64,000 nt of DNA. It comes from Mytilus edulis. Taxonomy: Eukaryota; Mollusca; Bivalvia; Mytilida; Mytilidae. Below the pieces are notes generated by a model, which made no database searches, was not told the origin of the DNA, and saw nothing but the letters and a program-made list of their open reading frames with translations. The DNA lies in contig NC_092348.1 of assembly GCF_963676685.1 (NCBI RefSeq), positions 22,233,386 through 22,297,385 on the forward strand, written 5' to 3'. The position numbers were made by a program, and so were the translations under genes. Of this stretch, positions 1-14,700 are shown piece after piece (position 1 is the stretch's first letter; the number at the start of each line of letters is the position of its first letter).

Positions 1-580
1 ATACAATTGCAAACCAAATATCAATGACCTACCACAAGTGGATCCCCATAAATTGACCTAATCACAAACTAATACAAGTAATGTAAGCAAACCAATCAAA
101 GTCAATAGACCATGACTGAGGGTGCGGAGCCAAATAATCTCCATGGCAATGAGGTGTGACAATGCTAATACATCTGCATACCAATTATCATTGATGTACC
201 ACAAGTTGATCTCCATAAACTGACCTAATCACAAATTAATACATGTAAAGTAAGCAAACCATTCAAAGTCAATAGACCATGACAGAGGGGGCGAGCCAAA
301 AAATCTCCATGGCAATGAGATGTGGCAATGGTAATACATCTGCATACCAATTATCATTGACATACCACAAGTGGATCTCCATAAACTGACCTTATCACAA
401 ACTAATACATGTAAAGTAAGCAAACCATTCAAAGTCAATAGACCATAAATTGAGGGGGCGGAACCAAATAATCTCCATGGCAATGAGATGTGGCAATGGT
501 AATACATCTGCATACCAATTATCATTGATATACCACTAGTGGTTCCCCATAAAACTGAGCTAATCACAAACTAATACATT
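1..580. repeat. Tandem satellite, 167-bp unit, about 3.5 copies
   Basis: The landmark TACCACAAGTGGATC recurs at about 30, 197, 363 and 531, giving periods of 167, 166 and 168 bp. Each unit also carries AATCTCCATGGCAATGAG and a CATCTGCATACCAATTATC segment. Units differ by scattered substitutions, and the array probably continues left of the window. A 112-residue open frame across it is a by-product of the periodicity and not a gene. Confidence 0.9.
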
Positions 581-830
581 GTTGACACCGTCGCCGACGC
601 CGGAAACAGCATACCTATGTCTCGCTTTTTGACTCCGTCAAGGCGAGACAAAAACGGCCGGTTTGGACAGTGTGCCGTTGTATTTAGGTTTGCGTTTTGA
701 CCAGAAGTTATTAACTTGAATGTGATGTCCGATATATAGCACTGTAAAAGTTCTGTCCAATTGTAAATTAGATTATAAACTGATAAATAAAAAACGTAAA
801 AAATGCTATAACTTTGCACAATCATTGTTT
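581..830. repeat. Dispersed mussel repeat fragment with GC-rich head
   Basis: A GC-rich stretch (582-660) containing GTCGCCGACGCCGG and a GGCGAGACAAAAA tail sits in AT-rich DNA and resembles a dispersed bivalve repeat known to me. The copy is short, has no intact gene, and its ends are not defined. Confidence 0.5.
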
Positions 831-1640
831 TGAATCTTTTTATTCATTGTCTCTAGACATTAAAGAAACCGCTTATTCCTCGAATTTGAAATATTATTTT
901 AACTTTATTTTTATATATTTTTATATATACTCATTTGTCAATAAACCTCGGTAGCATCAGTCTCTGACTTGTCATTTGCACTTTCACGTTGTGCTAATCG
1001 TTTTCATTTGCATCAGAATCCCTGCGTTATTTGAATTGTGACACAAGAGTTTTGTTTTACTTCATTTCCAACGTTGGTAAAAGTCAGAATTTTATGAAAC
1101 GAAATTTCATCTCGATCAAAACATTGTGGTATAGTGTACAATACCCATGGATTGTAGTCATCCGGATGATCTTCATTATCAGGTTCAAAATTTTGGGACT
1201 TCACAAAAGGGAACCCAAGATTTCGGAAATACGAGTTTTTTCTTCTTCTTCTTCTGGTATACAGTTACAGCTTCATTAATATTGAAGATTACGAACTGCT
1301 AACTTTAATTATTTACTCCGCAATTTGAAAAGAATTATACAAGTTACAACGTAAATTTTGTCCCAAGGTTCCCTCTGTGATATATTTGGTGTGTCTTTTA
1401 ATCTTTTTTACACTTTTATAGTTTTTTCAATAATACAGCTCACTATATGTTGTACAACTTGAAACAGTAAGTTCCCAGTTTAACACCTGCATGGCTAATT
1501 GATTATCATATACAACCATCTTGTATAAACAAATATGTTTTGATTACATATCTCATTTTAAATTAATTAGAAAACCCGGTTTTGACAGGTAATAATTCAT
1601 GTAATTAAGGGTATTAGGACTGAATCATTAGACCATAATG
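831..1640. other. Unannotated AT-rich stretch
   Basis: I see no gene here. It holds a short (TTC)n run near 1237-1254 and open frames of up to 82 codons without splice support. Confidence 0.5.
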
Positions 1641-2118
1641 GCTTTAGAATTAGAAAGATCATATCATATTGAACAAGTTTACTTAGTTTCAAGTTGATAG
1701 GACTTCAACTTCATCAAAAACTACCTTGACCAAAAACTTTAATCTGAAAACAGGACAGCTGGATGAACAGATGAACAAACCAACAGACAGATAGACAAAC
1801 AGATGAATGAACAGACGCATAGACCTAATAAGAGTGTGTCTCTAGTACACAGATGCCCCACTTGACTATCATTTGCTATGTTCAGTGGACTGTGAAATTG
1901 GGGTAAAAACTCTTATTGGGCATTTAAATTGGAAAGAATATATCATAGGGAACATGTGTACTACTTTATCAAAAATTACCTTGACCAAATACTTTAACCT
2001 GAAGTTGGACAGACGGACAGACGAAATGAAGAAGGAACAAATGAATAGACGGACAAATGGACGCACAGACCAGATATCAAAATGCCCCCTATACTATTGT
2101 AGGTGGAGCATAAAAATA
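1641..2118. repeat. GACA/GGAC-tailed bivalve repeat, two adjacent partial copies
   Basis: Two copies of one family lie head to tail (about 1641-1830 and 1816-2118). Each has CATCAAAAACTACCTTGACC-like text followed by a degenerate GACA/GGAC microsatellite. The second copy ends in GTAGGTGGAGCAT. A third copy at 62085-62370 has the same order of parts, so this is a dispersed family. Confidence 0.75.
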
Positions 2119-2749
2119 TAATGCCCCTAAGTGAGGGATAAAAGAGGGAAAGATAATGAGGAATGCATTTTCAAAAAACAACTAATGGGCTATTGTATGT
2201 TAATTTAAAACTCGGTGGTTCCACTTCTAATATACAAAGTGATAGGTCCCCTTTTCAAGATTAAAAATATGTGAATAGGTCAGTAAAACTTTCAGAAATA
2301 TATGATAAGGTCAATAAAAGTTCCCATTATTTCGTTGGTCATCTTTCTTGGTGGTCCTGGCTGTGTTTTATCAACCAATTTTCTCTCTTTTTGGCACTTT
2401 GGTATTCCACTGTAACATTACACAACAAACAAAACCCAAACAATATGGAAAAAGGTAACATTTTTACCTACGCAATATATGAAAAGGTATACATTTTTTT
2501 AAATCTAATTTATATGAAAAGGGTGGGGGTAACAGAACCCAGCAGCAAAAAGCATGTTTTAAATCTTCATCAATAGAAGGAATAGCTAACAAATCTATTG
2601 TTCATATTTACTGAAAAATTCTGACTTTACATCAAATATATTAATCAATGTAAGTGTAATTTTTTACAAATAATTAAATAAATACAATTATTTATACACT
2701 CATTCTATTGACACATGCAGTCATCCATTCATATAATAAAATTTAAATG
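2119..2749. other. Region downstream of the coiled-coil gene
   Basis: This AT-rich DNA lies 3' of the minus-strand gene that stops at 2750 and should include its 3' UTR. No canonical AATAAA signal was found close to the stop on the minus strand; a TATAAA variant (TTTATA on plus) lies near 2691. No other gene is visible. Confidence 0.4.
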
Positions 2750-5700
2750 CTATATTGGTAACCACTGTTGAGTTGGTATATCAAGAATAACATCCATGTC
2801 AGGGGTACATCTGAAAAAAAGAAATATTGTTTATTAACTATAAATTTCTTCACATTCAAATTAATTTTCAAATTTCTACTGTACTCCACTTGAAATAGTT
2901 TAGGATTGATTGGTGTTGTTACATGAAAAGATAGATGCAACACAAGTCCAGTCTAGTAAATGTGACACATATTGTACATGCTGTCCTGAGTTAAACAAAG
3001 AGTGGCCTTAAGAATTAACAGTGTTTGGTATTTTGAAAGACGTCTTGAAAGCTCAATGATATTAATGTGGGAAATAACTATGACATATTTGGCTGTAATA
3101 GCAATTAAGAATTGAAGAGTATCGTTTGTTTTTTAAAACTTCTTGGTAATTATATGTAATTATATGTAAGAATATATTAAAGTTTAAGAACAACAGGAAG
3201 TTGATAAACAATGAATGTGAATCAACATTACATTGTATACCATACTATCAGAAAGCCTGTGGCTAAATTTTAGGAAGCTCTCATATTCAGTTTCTTAGAA
3301 AAAATTAAAGAAAGTTTCATGGTACTGACAGATGTTAGGACAAGACTCACTGAAAGACAGATGGAAGGGGTCTTCCAAAATACCTCTCTGCTTGGGATCA
3401 AGCATATAATAAATAAAAACTATAAAATGTTTCTTGCAGTTTCTGTAAATATACAGATTTTATCATCTACAAAGTAATACTCACTTTTCTCTTTGTGGGA
3501 AGAATTCTGGGAACATTTGATATCTTGTGTTAGTTTTTGGATCTCTGAGTAACCTTTGAACTTCTTGTTCTATTTGTCTGTTTTCTTGTTTTAACTGCTC
3601 CTGATTCTTTCTGTGAATTTCTATTTCCTAACAAAAGCAAGAAACAAAGCATTTACAAGTTGATCAGTTATTAAAAATGTAATATTGATCGATAATTCAA
3701 GTCATTACTCTCTGTCTTGGATTTTTTTAATTGGATCCCTGTCTATGAAAGTAACTAAGAAATTTACCACGTACATCATAAAAATCCAAACTTAATCAAT
3801 TACACATGAAGAATGAAGCCTGTGTAAAAGTGTTATGCTGGTTTCATAAAACTTAATCAATTTATTAGTTTAATGCAGAAAAATAAATAAACAAAGTTCT
3901 AAGTATTGATCAGGTTCTATAACCTGTTTATGATGAAACGTCTTTCTAAGTTTTGCATAGTTCCATGATGGTTTGATAAAGTTATTAAAGTTAAATTTTT
4001 CTTCAGGCTGTACCTACATGATTATTGCAAAGAGTTAGACGAACTTATTTCATATATGGAGAAACTACATGTGTAACACTGAGGAAAAAAATGTGACTCT
4101 CTATGTTATTCCTGCTATCTTAAACACTATATGACTAACCTTTGACATAACCATATTCTGTAAAGCCATATCTTTTAAACTAGGATGCATCATGGATATA
4201 GCTTTCTGAAGAGAAAAAAATACTTTTGATGACATATAAAATCCTTACATTATAATATTCATCATAACTTCACCTCTAAATAAAATTAAAGATTGAAAAC
4301 TCAAAAAAAAAAAGCCTCAATTTTCTGTTTTTATTCATGATCAAAAAATAAATTTCACAGCTATCAGAATATTGTTCATGAATTTTTTATAAAAAAAGAA
4401 GGAAAATTCAACAAAGACATGATACTAAGACAAAAGAAATTTACAGGAAAGAGCACAAATTTGAAAGTCTGCTAGAAGTAGTTTTTGACTAAAAAATTAT
4501 TATCATGGATTAATTATCTATATTCAATATAAACAAGTTTTAAAATCCCACCTAGATGAACTAATAAATAAAATGTTGTTGAAATAAATATGTTTAAACT
4601 AAACTAAAATATAGTAGAAATTTAGAATTTGTCTGAAAATGAAAAATTTCTGCCATTAACAGATTTTAATATACAAAATAACTCTTATATGGTCAGTAAA
4701 TAATTCTTATGTTAAAAATATCAGTTATCAATGTTTATTTAAGGAATGAGTGCAACATAAACTAGAGGAGGCAGATGGATTCATGACAAAATTGTGTTTT
4801 GGTGATGGTGATGTGTTTGTAGATCTTACTTTATTGAACATTCTTGCTGCTTACAATTATCTCTATCTATAATGCATTTGGCCCAGTAGTAAAAGTAGAA
4901 ATATTTTGTAAAAATTTACAAAATTTATGAAAATTGATAAAAATTGACTGTAAAGGGCAATAACTCCTTAACCCTTAGACTGCTACGCGCGACTATTGTC
5001 GTTCCGATAAGACAGTCCGCTACTGCTACTCGCGACTATAGTTGTTTTCCGTACTCGTTTGTTTACACAGTTACCATGGAATGGGCGGAGTCAATATTCA
5101 TGAGATTGCGGCAGTTTCGACTTGTATGGATTCTGATTGGCTTAAAATCTGCGTTCTTTCGAGTGTCTCTTGACCTTTAATCAGGTATAAGCGATAAACC
5201 GAAAGTGAAAATTTTTGATGAAAAAAGTGACAAAATGGCGGACATTGTTTGGAGAAATGGCCAACACGTTCAGAAGTATTTCAATGATAACGATTTAACA
5301 GCGGCGGACGATTAAAAGGATTTGGACGAGAACCGAAGATATAATAGACAGAAATGGAAGTATTCTATCAAAACTTCAAACAGAAGACTTTTAAAGCGAG
5401 AATTACGGGGATTCCCAGACATTGTTCAAAATGGATGACATGAAACAGGATTTGCGATGTTTATCATTTCGCCTTTCAAATGTGAATCAATATTGACTAA
5501 CATCGATAGACCCGAACTTTAAGTTTGTCAAGATTATATATTGATGAAAGCTTTAAAAATGAACTTGTCGTGTAAATATATTTGTACATGGAAGTAAAAG
5601 TCGGCGCAGTGAAAGTTGGAGGAAAATACCGGAAAATATTTGCATAAAAAAGGCCGTTGGTCTGAGAAGAAACTTTTATTTTTTGATAATCACAATGGAA

Positions 5701-8700
5701 CTTAGTTCTTAAAAGAGATTTTAAACTATATTGGTTCAATTCTGAAGTCATGGATACTTTTACATCAATTGATGGATCGTTTAATAAAACATGAAAAAAT
5801 AAGTTTACCTTTGTTTACCTATTTTCGCACCTGTACAGGTAAAACATGACCAGAGACTCACACAAAAATAAAATAAATTAAAAATACAGAATCTAACAAT
5901 ACTTTTTTATATAACTTTTATTGATGAATATTCAATATTTACAAAGATACAGCAATTGTAAGTGAACATGTTTATTTCATCAGTGATTAAAATTTTACTC
6001 AGCATTACACAAAAGTACAATAGAAATCAATGCAGCAGTCTAAGGGTTAAGGGGTCAATTGACCATTTTGGTCATGTTGACGTATTTTTAGGTCTAACTT
6101 TGCTGAACACTATTGCTGTTTACAGTTTATCTCTAATTTCAGGGCAGATAAATCTTGACCTGATAAACAATTTTACCTGCTGTCAAATTTGCTCTAAATG
6201 CTTTGGTTTCAGAGATATAAGCCAAAATTTACATTTTACCCCTACTTTCTATTTTTAGCCATGATGGCCATCTTGGTTGGTTGGCTGGGTCATCAGACAC
6301 ATATTTTAAACTTGATACCCCAATGATGATTGTGGCCTAGTTTGGTTAAATTTGGCCCTGTAGTTTCAGAGGAGAAGATTTTCGTAAAAGTTTACAACAA
6401 CAGATGCCAAGTGATGAGAAAAGGTCACTTGGCCCTTCGGGCCAGGTGAGCTTAAAATGTGGTGCACTCTGAATAACTTGTGTATATAAAATATTACCTT
6501 TGCAAGGAATTTTCCCACTGGTTTGAAAGTTTATATATGCATTAATATTGTCTAGTCTCAGAATGGTGTCATTCATTACAATTTTGTTATTTTTTAAAAG
6601 TTATGGTCATTGTTTTTAGATTTAAAGTTTATTTTAGGGCAATGTTATTTCCAGCTTTTAGTTTGATGATCAACTTCCAACTAGATTTAGAAGTTTTAGG
6701 AAACCATATAAATACATCCTAGAATAACCCAATACTAATTATATAACTACTAATAAATGAAGGTCACCTTGTTTTCAATATAAAAAGAGCCATTTTTTAT
6801 CTGAAGATAAAACAAATCATTTTTAGCCTTGTTTTAAATTTATGTTCCTTAAGAAAACTATAGTTTAAAGCATAAGTAATATCTTGTTGTCTGAAATTGA
6901 TGTTGTAATACTGTTTTAAAGGAAATTTTTAGAAAATTTTCTTAATCTAAAAAAATAATGATTATTCTGTAAAATTCTCACGAAAATAATTTGACTATTA
7001 ATTTGTTCTGCAATTATGATTAATTTATTCTGTATATATATTGTTCATTTCTGCAATCATTATTGTATTCATCAATTCTTTAATTTTTCTCAGTTAATTA
7101 TATATAATCTTTATACTTTTGCATCGAATTAATTCTGATCTTTAAGTTTTCACATTTTTCTCTATTCGTTCTAGAATGTCTAATGAAAATATTTCCTTGT
7201 TATTTTAATTAATGCATTTCAAATCCACAAGACATGTCAATAAATTATTTCATTGGAAGTATATTTTCTATTATAAGTATTAACCTCAGTAATTTCCTTT
7301 GTGATTGCCTGCGATCTTTTTGACCTATCCTTTTCATACTTGGATAGTTCTGTGTAAATTATGTGTTCTAAATCTTCTTGGTCTTCCTGTAAAAAAAATT
7401 TACAAAATCTTATAATAAATCACAAAATTATATAAAAGACAGCAAACTTAAACTTTTCTATAAAAATCAGATGATATAGGCAATCTACATCTATATTGTA
7501 GATTTGATAAACCACAGCAAGCTGAATATATAAACTGACAAGGCAGTAACAGTGGCAGTGCATGTAGTATAGTGCATGAACGAGTTACCAAAGGCAAAAT
7601 TTACTTCTATAGTTGCCGTCACATAAAATTGGCACAATGATTTTTGTCAGAATTTTCTTAAATATCGACCGCATTTACTTGAGATCATGGGGGAAAAAAT
7701 CCTGTTCAAATATCCACTACTGTCCTACCCTTTATTTGTTTGCACTGTATAATCCTGACCTTCACATATTCCAAGATTGTTTTGTATGGTGGAATCCGAC
7801 ATTGTTATTACCAGAAGACAAGTGTGGCCGTCGAGTTCCACGTGCTCTCCATTTTCTTGTGTCTCTCAGAGCTTTTCATCATCTTTACGTAAAAAGCGCG
7901 GGAAATTGTATCAATGACACAAAAAATACCAGAGAGTAACGAATGTTATGTAATAAGGGATCCTCATAGATGGTGGTTTTACAATGTAAATAATCTTGAA
8001 AAATGTGAAGGTCAGGACTATACAGTGCAAACACAATAAAAGGTAGGACAGTAGTGAATATTTGGACAGGATTTTACTTCCGCTAAATGAAAAACATCAT
8101 CTTGAGTAAACGTGGCTGATATTTTTTTCTTCTTCAATTTTATCTCACGGCGACTACAGAATCCATGCAATAGAATTTTATATCAGTATAAAATGAGTCT
8201 ACTGGAAAGATCAAAGTTAATACAGTCTATTCCACTTAATTGCATACCGCTTAATAGCATAATTCCATTAATTGCATAAAACCATTTCCCATTCATCTAA
8301 TGTTAAATTGTCTGGTTATATGCATCACTCTACAAGTGGCCTTTCGGTTTATTGCATAGAAAATTATCGCCATCTAGATATGCTTAGTTAAATCTGTTGA
8401 GATTTTTTACCGGAAACCGCAATTTGGTGAACTCTCCTAATTGGGCTTGGAGTATCTGCATTTATGTTAAATATTACAGGGCAATTTATATATATATGGT
8501 TAAAGAAGTTTATACATCAATCATTTAATTTTAATATATTTTGAAAAGAGTAGTTACTTCTATTTATTATATTTTCTCACTTTCAATACTTGTGTCCAGT
8601 AAATAATCGTTACATGACCCCATTACTGCTTTGCATATACAAAACTAGCGAAGTTAAATAAACAGTGTTATTTTACTCTGCAAGCTGTACATTGTTAAAA

Positions 8701-11700
8701 TGATTATAAACTGTGTGGTATTATTGAACAGTTTATTTTAATCAAAGTGTAACAATATACAAAAAATATACATTGTACATCGATGTCATAGAAACAAATC
8801 TATTTTTAGAATGAATTTATTTTGGAATCCAAGGAAAACTGGTAAAGGAAACATCGGTACGCAAATAAACTAAAACAAAATGTGTTTATAATCTTAACTC
8901 AAATAATACAAAATAAAATGACACTAAACATATAACTTTTATAAGAATAAATCAATATTCAATATGTTTAATTGGATTATAGACGTTCATCTGTCTTCAG
9001 CGATTTCCTTTACTGATCTATTCTGTCGATGTTTTTTGACTCCGTAATTTGGCATTTCAGATATAAGCATACTTCGCTTTATTGCATAATTTTGTCTGAC
9101 AAATAGGCTATGCAAATAACGGAAATGTACTGTATTATCTTTATTGACAGAGACCTTTATATATTCATACTACATGTTGCATCATGGAGGAACTTGATTC
9201 TTTTATAACACATACTTTTACAAGAGATATTTGTAAAACTCCATAGATCAAGTCGTGAAACTCTAAAATAACCCAAACTCTGTAATATCATCTGGTAAAT
9301 ATCAGAACAATTTTTTATTTCAAAACTCTTTTGATTTTATTTTAAAACATGTAATATCAAACAAACTTGATTTGATATCTTTTGAATTTGAACTAAGAAC
9401 ATGAGACAAACCTGATTTGATATCTTTAAACTTTGTATTTCTTTCTGGAGTGTTGCAATCCTCATGGCCTTTACAGGATATTCTTTATCCTAACAAAACA
9501 TTGAAATATGAATAGTTTGCTTCAATAATAATAAAGATAAATAATGGTTGTCAATAAATAACTACTTGAGTTGACATTACTCATACCACTCTGTTATAAC
9601 TGAGTTTACACCAAGTCTTTGGTGGTTGTTGCTTCTCAATTTTTAGCTAATGTATTGAGTTTTGTGTCTAATTTAACTCTAATTTTTAATACCTTGTTGT
9701 GAAATGTTATCATTTGGCTGTAAAAAGACATGACCATATATATCTGGTTTTTATTGTTCTTTGTTACAAAAGAAAATAAATGCAAGTTGATTGAATAAAC
9801 AATTATATTATCACAACAGGAACTAAAATGTTTTTTTAGAAAAACAATACTACTTTTTACATCCCCCTAATTTTGGCCTCTAAAACTAGCTATAGTGTGC
9901 AGTGAATAACCAGGTGTTCATGCTGCTTTTAATTTTTTTGTTGTGTAGCATGTTTTGTCCATCCTTTTGACCTGATAACCATGATTTCATTTCTATTTCA
10001 CATTCTGTAATACACACTGGTAGGACTATTTACATGTATCAGATGCTGGCAGTATAGACTATCTACATCCTGGTCCTCATGATAGTGTTTACTATATAGA
10101 CAACAATCATATTATGGCTGTAACCTGTGTTAATCCAGAAGGACATCTTCCCATATTGTTCCCAAGGGACACAGTCAAAGAAGTATATCATATACATTGA
10201 ACATGATGAAATAGTACTGCATTCAATCTGGTAAATTTTTTACTCACTTTGTAATTCAACAATGTATGTAGTTGTTCTTGCTTATTTTTCAGTTTTCTAT
10301 CTAAAGTATCCACTTTTTCTTCCAAAGCTGAAAAATGCAAAATATAAATAAGTAAGAATAGCTGATTTTTTTTTCAATTGACAATCAGGTTGAATTTGAT
10401 TTTACAATAAGAATAGATCCTCACAAGTTTTTGCTAGGAATGCATTAATCAGGCAATAACCTTAAGAGCAACCAATAAACAAACAGCATCACACTTTCCT
10501 ACTTGGGTTTTATTCAGTGAAAAATTCAAATTGTATCTGAAACCAAAGACTCTGTAAAGATTTATCACTCAAAGCTGAAAATTTGAATTAAAATTTTTTT
10601 GTAACAAAAACAAACTCGCAAATTATTTGAATTAATAATTTAAATGAAGCAATCGTCAGTAAATCATTGGTAGGCACAAGAAAACAGGGAATGAACTAAT
10701 TATGCCAATTTTCAATGAAATCTATATTAGATCTAAACTGTACGTATCAAGATTGGCCTTCCTAAAACATTATGTTACTGTCGTGAATATCAGTTTACCT
10801 AGCTTCACTACAACTCAATTTGTGACTGTAAAATCTGCATTTTACAAAGGCCAAGCTTAAAATATAAAACAGTTCATTCCTAAATTTAAGATGGACAGAC
10901 AAATGCAAACACATTTATAATCATATTTTCATGAATCTCTGAATCCTCTTTTAAACATACCTGATAATATCATCTGTGTTCTCTGTTTTGTCTGATCTAA
11001 TTCATCTTTTGTCTCCTTATGTTCTCTTGAAAAGTTTGTATTTAAAGTTGAGATACCTCCCTAAAAGATGTAGAAAATATTATTAAAATACTCTTTAAAT
11101 GAAAGAATAAGGCAAAGCAACTCATATGTTTCTATTTTTGATTGTTGGAATGAAGCTATTTTACTCGAATTAGAATCATATATTTCAAATTTGATAGTTC
11201 TAAATGTAATTTTTTTCTTAATTATTTTTCATTTTTCTTTACATATTTTTGTGGTAAATTTTTTTGAATGTCTATAAAGAGAAAAGAAACATTTTTAATG
11301 ACAATCATTGTTGGGTATATTGGTGATGTCTAGGGATATAAATAACAGATTTTATTTGTAAATGTAATGTTAATCAATTTAATCAAAATCAATCATGTTA
11401 TGAACTTTGGTTAACCTACATGTATCTTTAATTTAGCTTTATTTTTTGTTTGTAATTATATTGTAATTATTCTGCTCATTTTGGGTGCCATGATTGGCAA
11501 ATAAAATATTTGTTTGTTTGTTTGTTTTGTATTTTTTCTATCATACATGCTGTAATTAAGTTACCCTGTATTTTTCATATCTTCTGAGTAAAGCTTTAAC
11601 ATCATCCAATGTACCATGCTCCTCTGTTTCTACAGAACCTCTGATCTTTATATTCTCATTTAATCTATCAGGAGGTCAAGGAAATGCATGTTCTGTTTAC

Positions 11701-14700
11701 ATAACTGCTCATTTACATTATAATTTTAAACTTGATAATATTATTAGATTTAATACTTTCATTCTAATTCCTTTACTTGTCCTGCTCTGTGAATTATCAG
11801 GTTGATAAGCAATGTCATTATGATATACATTATTTCACAGTATTATTTATTAACTCCCTTTAAATGAAATTAGATGTCTATTAATACATTTTCTCTTAGA
11901 ATAGCAGGGCTCACACTACTTCAGAATTATAGGGAGAAGTGACTTCTCTTTTTGAAACTGATAGGGAGAAGTGGTGAGATTTGAAAGAGAAGTGCTCATT
12001 CACGCGGTGCGCTACAATGTTTGGATTTTACAATAGTATAAAGGGTCATATGTAAATAATGTTCTTTTTATGTTGTTCAATTCATATGAGCAAAAAATTA
12101 CAATTAAAGTAACATTTGAAATTAAAAGTTGTTTAAGTTTTACCAAGGTTCTTGTGAGAAGCTACCAACTAAATATCTAGCACTAAAAAAAAATATTTTA
12201 TTTTAAAAAATATAAAGAAATTATAATATATCAATTACAATTTAATTAAAAATTATCTTGTGTATGATATTCAGTGTTTCTCATAAAAAAATATAAAAGT
12301 TATTAAGCTGGGCCATAATATATTGATATTAGTATAATAGTCTCAGAGTTAAGCAACTTTAATCAATAGTTTGAAACAATTCATAAAAAATATAGGGAAT
12401 TATATACACCAATCAATTAGATGTAACCAAAAGTCTCTTAATGCGTGTGGAATGCGTAATTTTCCCCTTTGGGATCAATATTCTTCTGTCAGCTGTTCCA
12501 TCTGTGCGTCCGTAGTAATTATTGTAAAAGTACGGATTTCAGTCATAGGTGGTCCAGTTCAGATCCGTAGTTTAGAAATAGGTCAATGGCGGACGAATGC
12601 AAGAAAATTTACAAAAATAAACGATGTTTGACAAGTTATTTGGAAAGGAACATGACGGTTTTAATGCAATAAATGGATTAAACATTTACTGGAGGCAACT
12701 TTTATCACGTTTAAATGAAGTAACAAACTTATTTTGCCGCCGAAATTTAGGTTGATGTACGTTTTCGAGTAACAAGCACCGGAACTTGCGTAAATGCACG
12801 AAGTGATAAAAAGTTGTATTTTTATCAAATAACCTGCTACACACTGCGAAGACAATGCTTCAACCTCTTTTCTAAAGATAATGAATCGTTTATGTCTAAA
12901 TTTCTTTAATTATCAGTAAAAAAATGATGTCTCATCAACTTGGTAAAAATTGAAAATGTCCGATGACGGAAGCGACTGAAAGCGACTATCGTCAAGAACA
13001 GGGCGACTTGTTTTCGCTTTTGGGGGTCGGGGAAAGCGAAGTGACGGTCGGGAAGGCGACTTCTTCGCCCAAGTCGCCTGGTAGCGTGAGCCCTGGAATA
13101 GACTATAATATATTTTACAGGACGGCTTTTGATTTAGATTGACTTTTTGTATATTTAACGATTTTGTTTGTAAAATTAATTCAACTGATGAAAAACTATC
13201 ACTGCATAACATACTGAATCATTCCTTATAAGGCTACTCTTAATTCACAAACGTTTGCGATGTTTGATGCGAAAGATTCAAAATAAAAAAAAACATCAAT
13301 AATATACAAAAAAAATAAAATTAAAAATCAAGTAATGTTGAAGCAACAAGTAAAGAGTGTTTCAAAACTAAAGTATTATGTATTTATATATAAATGCTCT
13401 ATAGACAATCATCAGTCAAAGGTAAATAGGATACAGTTCAAAACTTCTTTTCTTGTATTCTTCATTTGTCCTCCTCCTTGTCTTTATTCTAAGCTGAAAA
13501 TGAGAACATATTCCTGTTAATTAAGGATATTTATACTAATAGAAGATAAGAAAACTTCATGATGAACCATACCATTGTTTTAACCAAAGTTAACTAAAAA
13601 ACAACTCTTAATCACAACAAACTACTTTCCCAAAAACATTCAATGAAATTTTCAAACTCAGGAGCAGTATAATACCACCAATTTATCAAGTATGTCATAT
13701 CTAGTTGCATATGAAAAGGAAGTGAAAAAAATATTCCCTCGAATTTGATATTTGTAAGAAATTAATCCTACATTTCATTGCAGTAAAAAATATATATCTT
13801 GGGTGTTTCAAAGCACAATTCTTTTTTTATTTGATGTTTCTATAGAATATTTTGAAACTTGAGTTAACATGGTAACCAAAGTTTGTCAGGGAGGAAAAAG
13901 TTGTAAAATTTTATTGGTTGAGTGATTGTTATCTAATATCATTTTATATGACATGAAATATAATGTGAAATTTGTCTGTAGTACAGCACAGCTAAAACTT
14001 TACTCATGCCCAGTATTTTTTTATTTGAAACTAAGATAAGTTCTGCCCAATTTGTCTAAAAGTGCAAATTTAACAAAGACTAATCTATAGGGAAAACAAT
14101 TGTGGTAAATATTACACCTGAAAATATTCACACAGTATATTTATATTTCATTCTTCAAAATTCACCTTTTCTTGACCAAATTCTACAAAATTTACTAAAG
14201 TCCACTCATTTTAACTGAAGTTATGGTGTACAGATGACTCAAAATGCATCTTTTTTAAATAAATAAAAAACTTTTCCCAAAAATATTTGCATAATTCCTT
14301 CCATTTAAAACTCAAGAGATATTCATATATCTGCAATGTTTAATGGAAATGTGGTATTATTCAAATTAATCATTACAATGTTCAAAGAATGTCTGATGGA
14401 CACTCCAACAGACAAGACATAAAATTGAGAAAGGAAATGGTGAATATGTCAAAGCGACAACCACCCGACCATAGAGCAAACAACAGCCGAAGGCAACCAA
14501 TGGGTCTTCAATGTAGCGAGAATTCCCGCACCCGTAGGTGTCCTTCAGCTGGCCCCTAAAATATGCATAATAGTACAGTGATAATGGACGTCATACTAAA
14601 CTCCGAATTATACACAAGAAACTAAAATTTAAAATCATACAAGACTAACAAAGGCCAGAGGCTCCTGACTTGGGACAGGCGCAAAATTGCGGCGGGGTTA

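Noticed and set aside
229-567. 112-codon frame with internal repeats
   Set aside because: It is the 167-bp satellite read in one frame; a unit close to a multiple of three keeps frames open.
5180-5760. Possible exon near 5220-5480 (ATGGCGGACATTG context)
   Set aside because: The sequence lies inside the piggyBac-like insertion and the frame closes within a few dozen codons.
12371-13212. Frames inside the hAT-like element as a possible transposase
   Set aside because: None shows hAT transposase motifs, and the element is too short and frame-broken to be autonomous.
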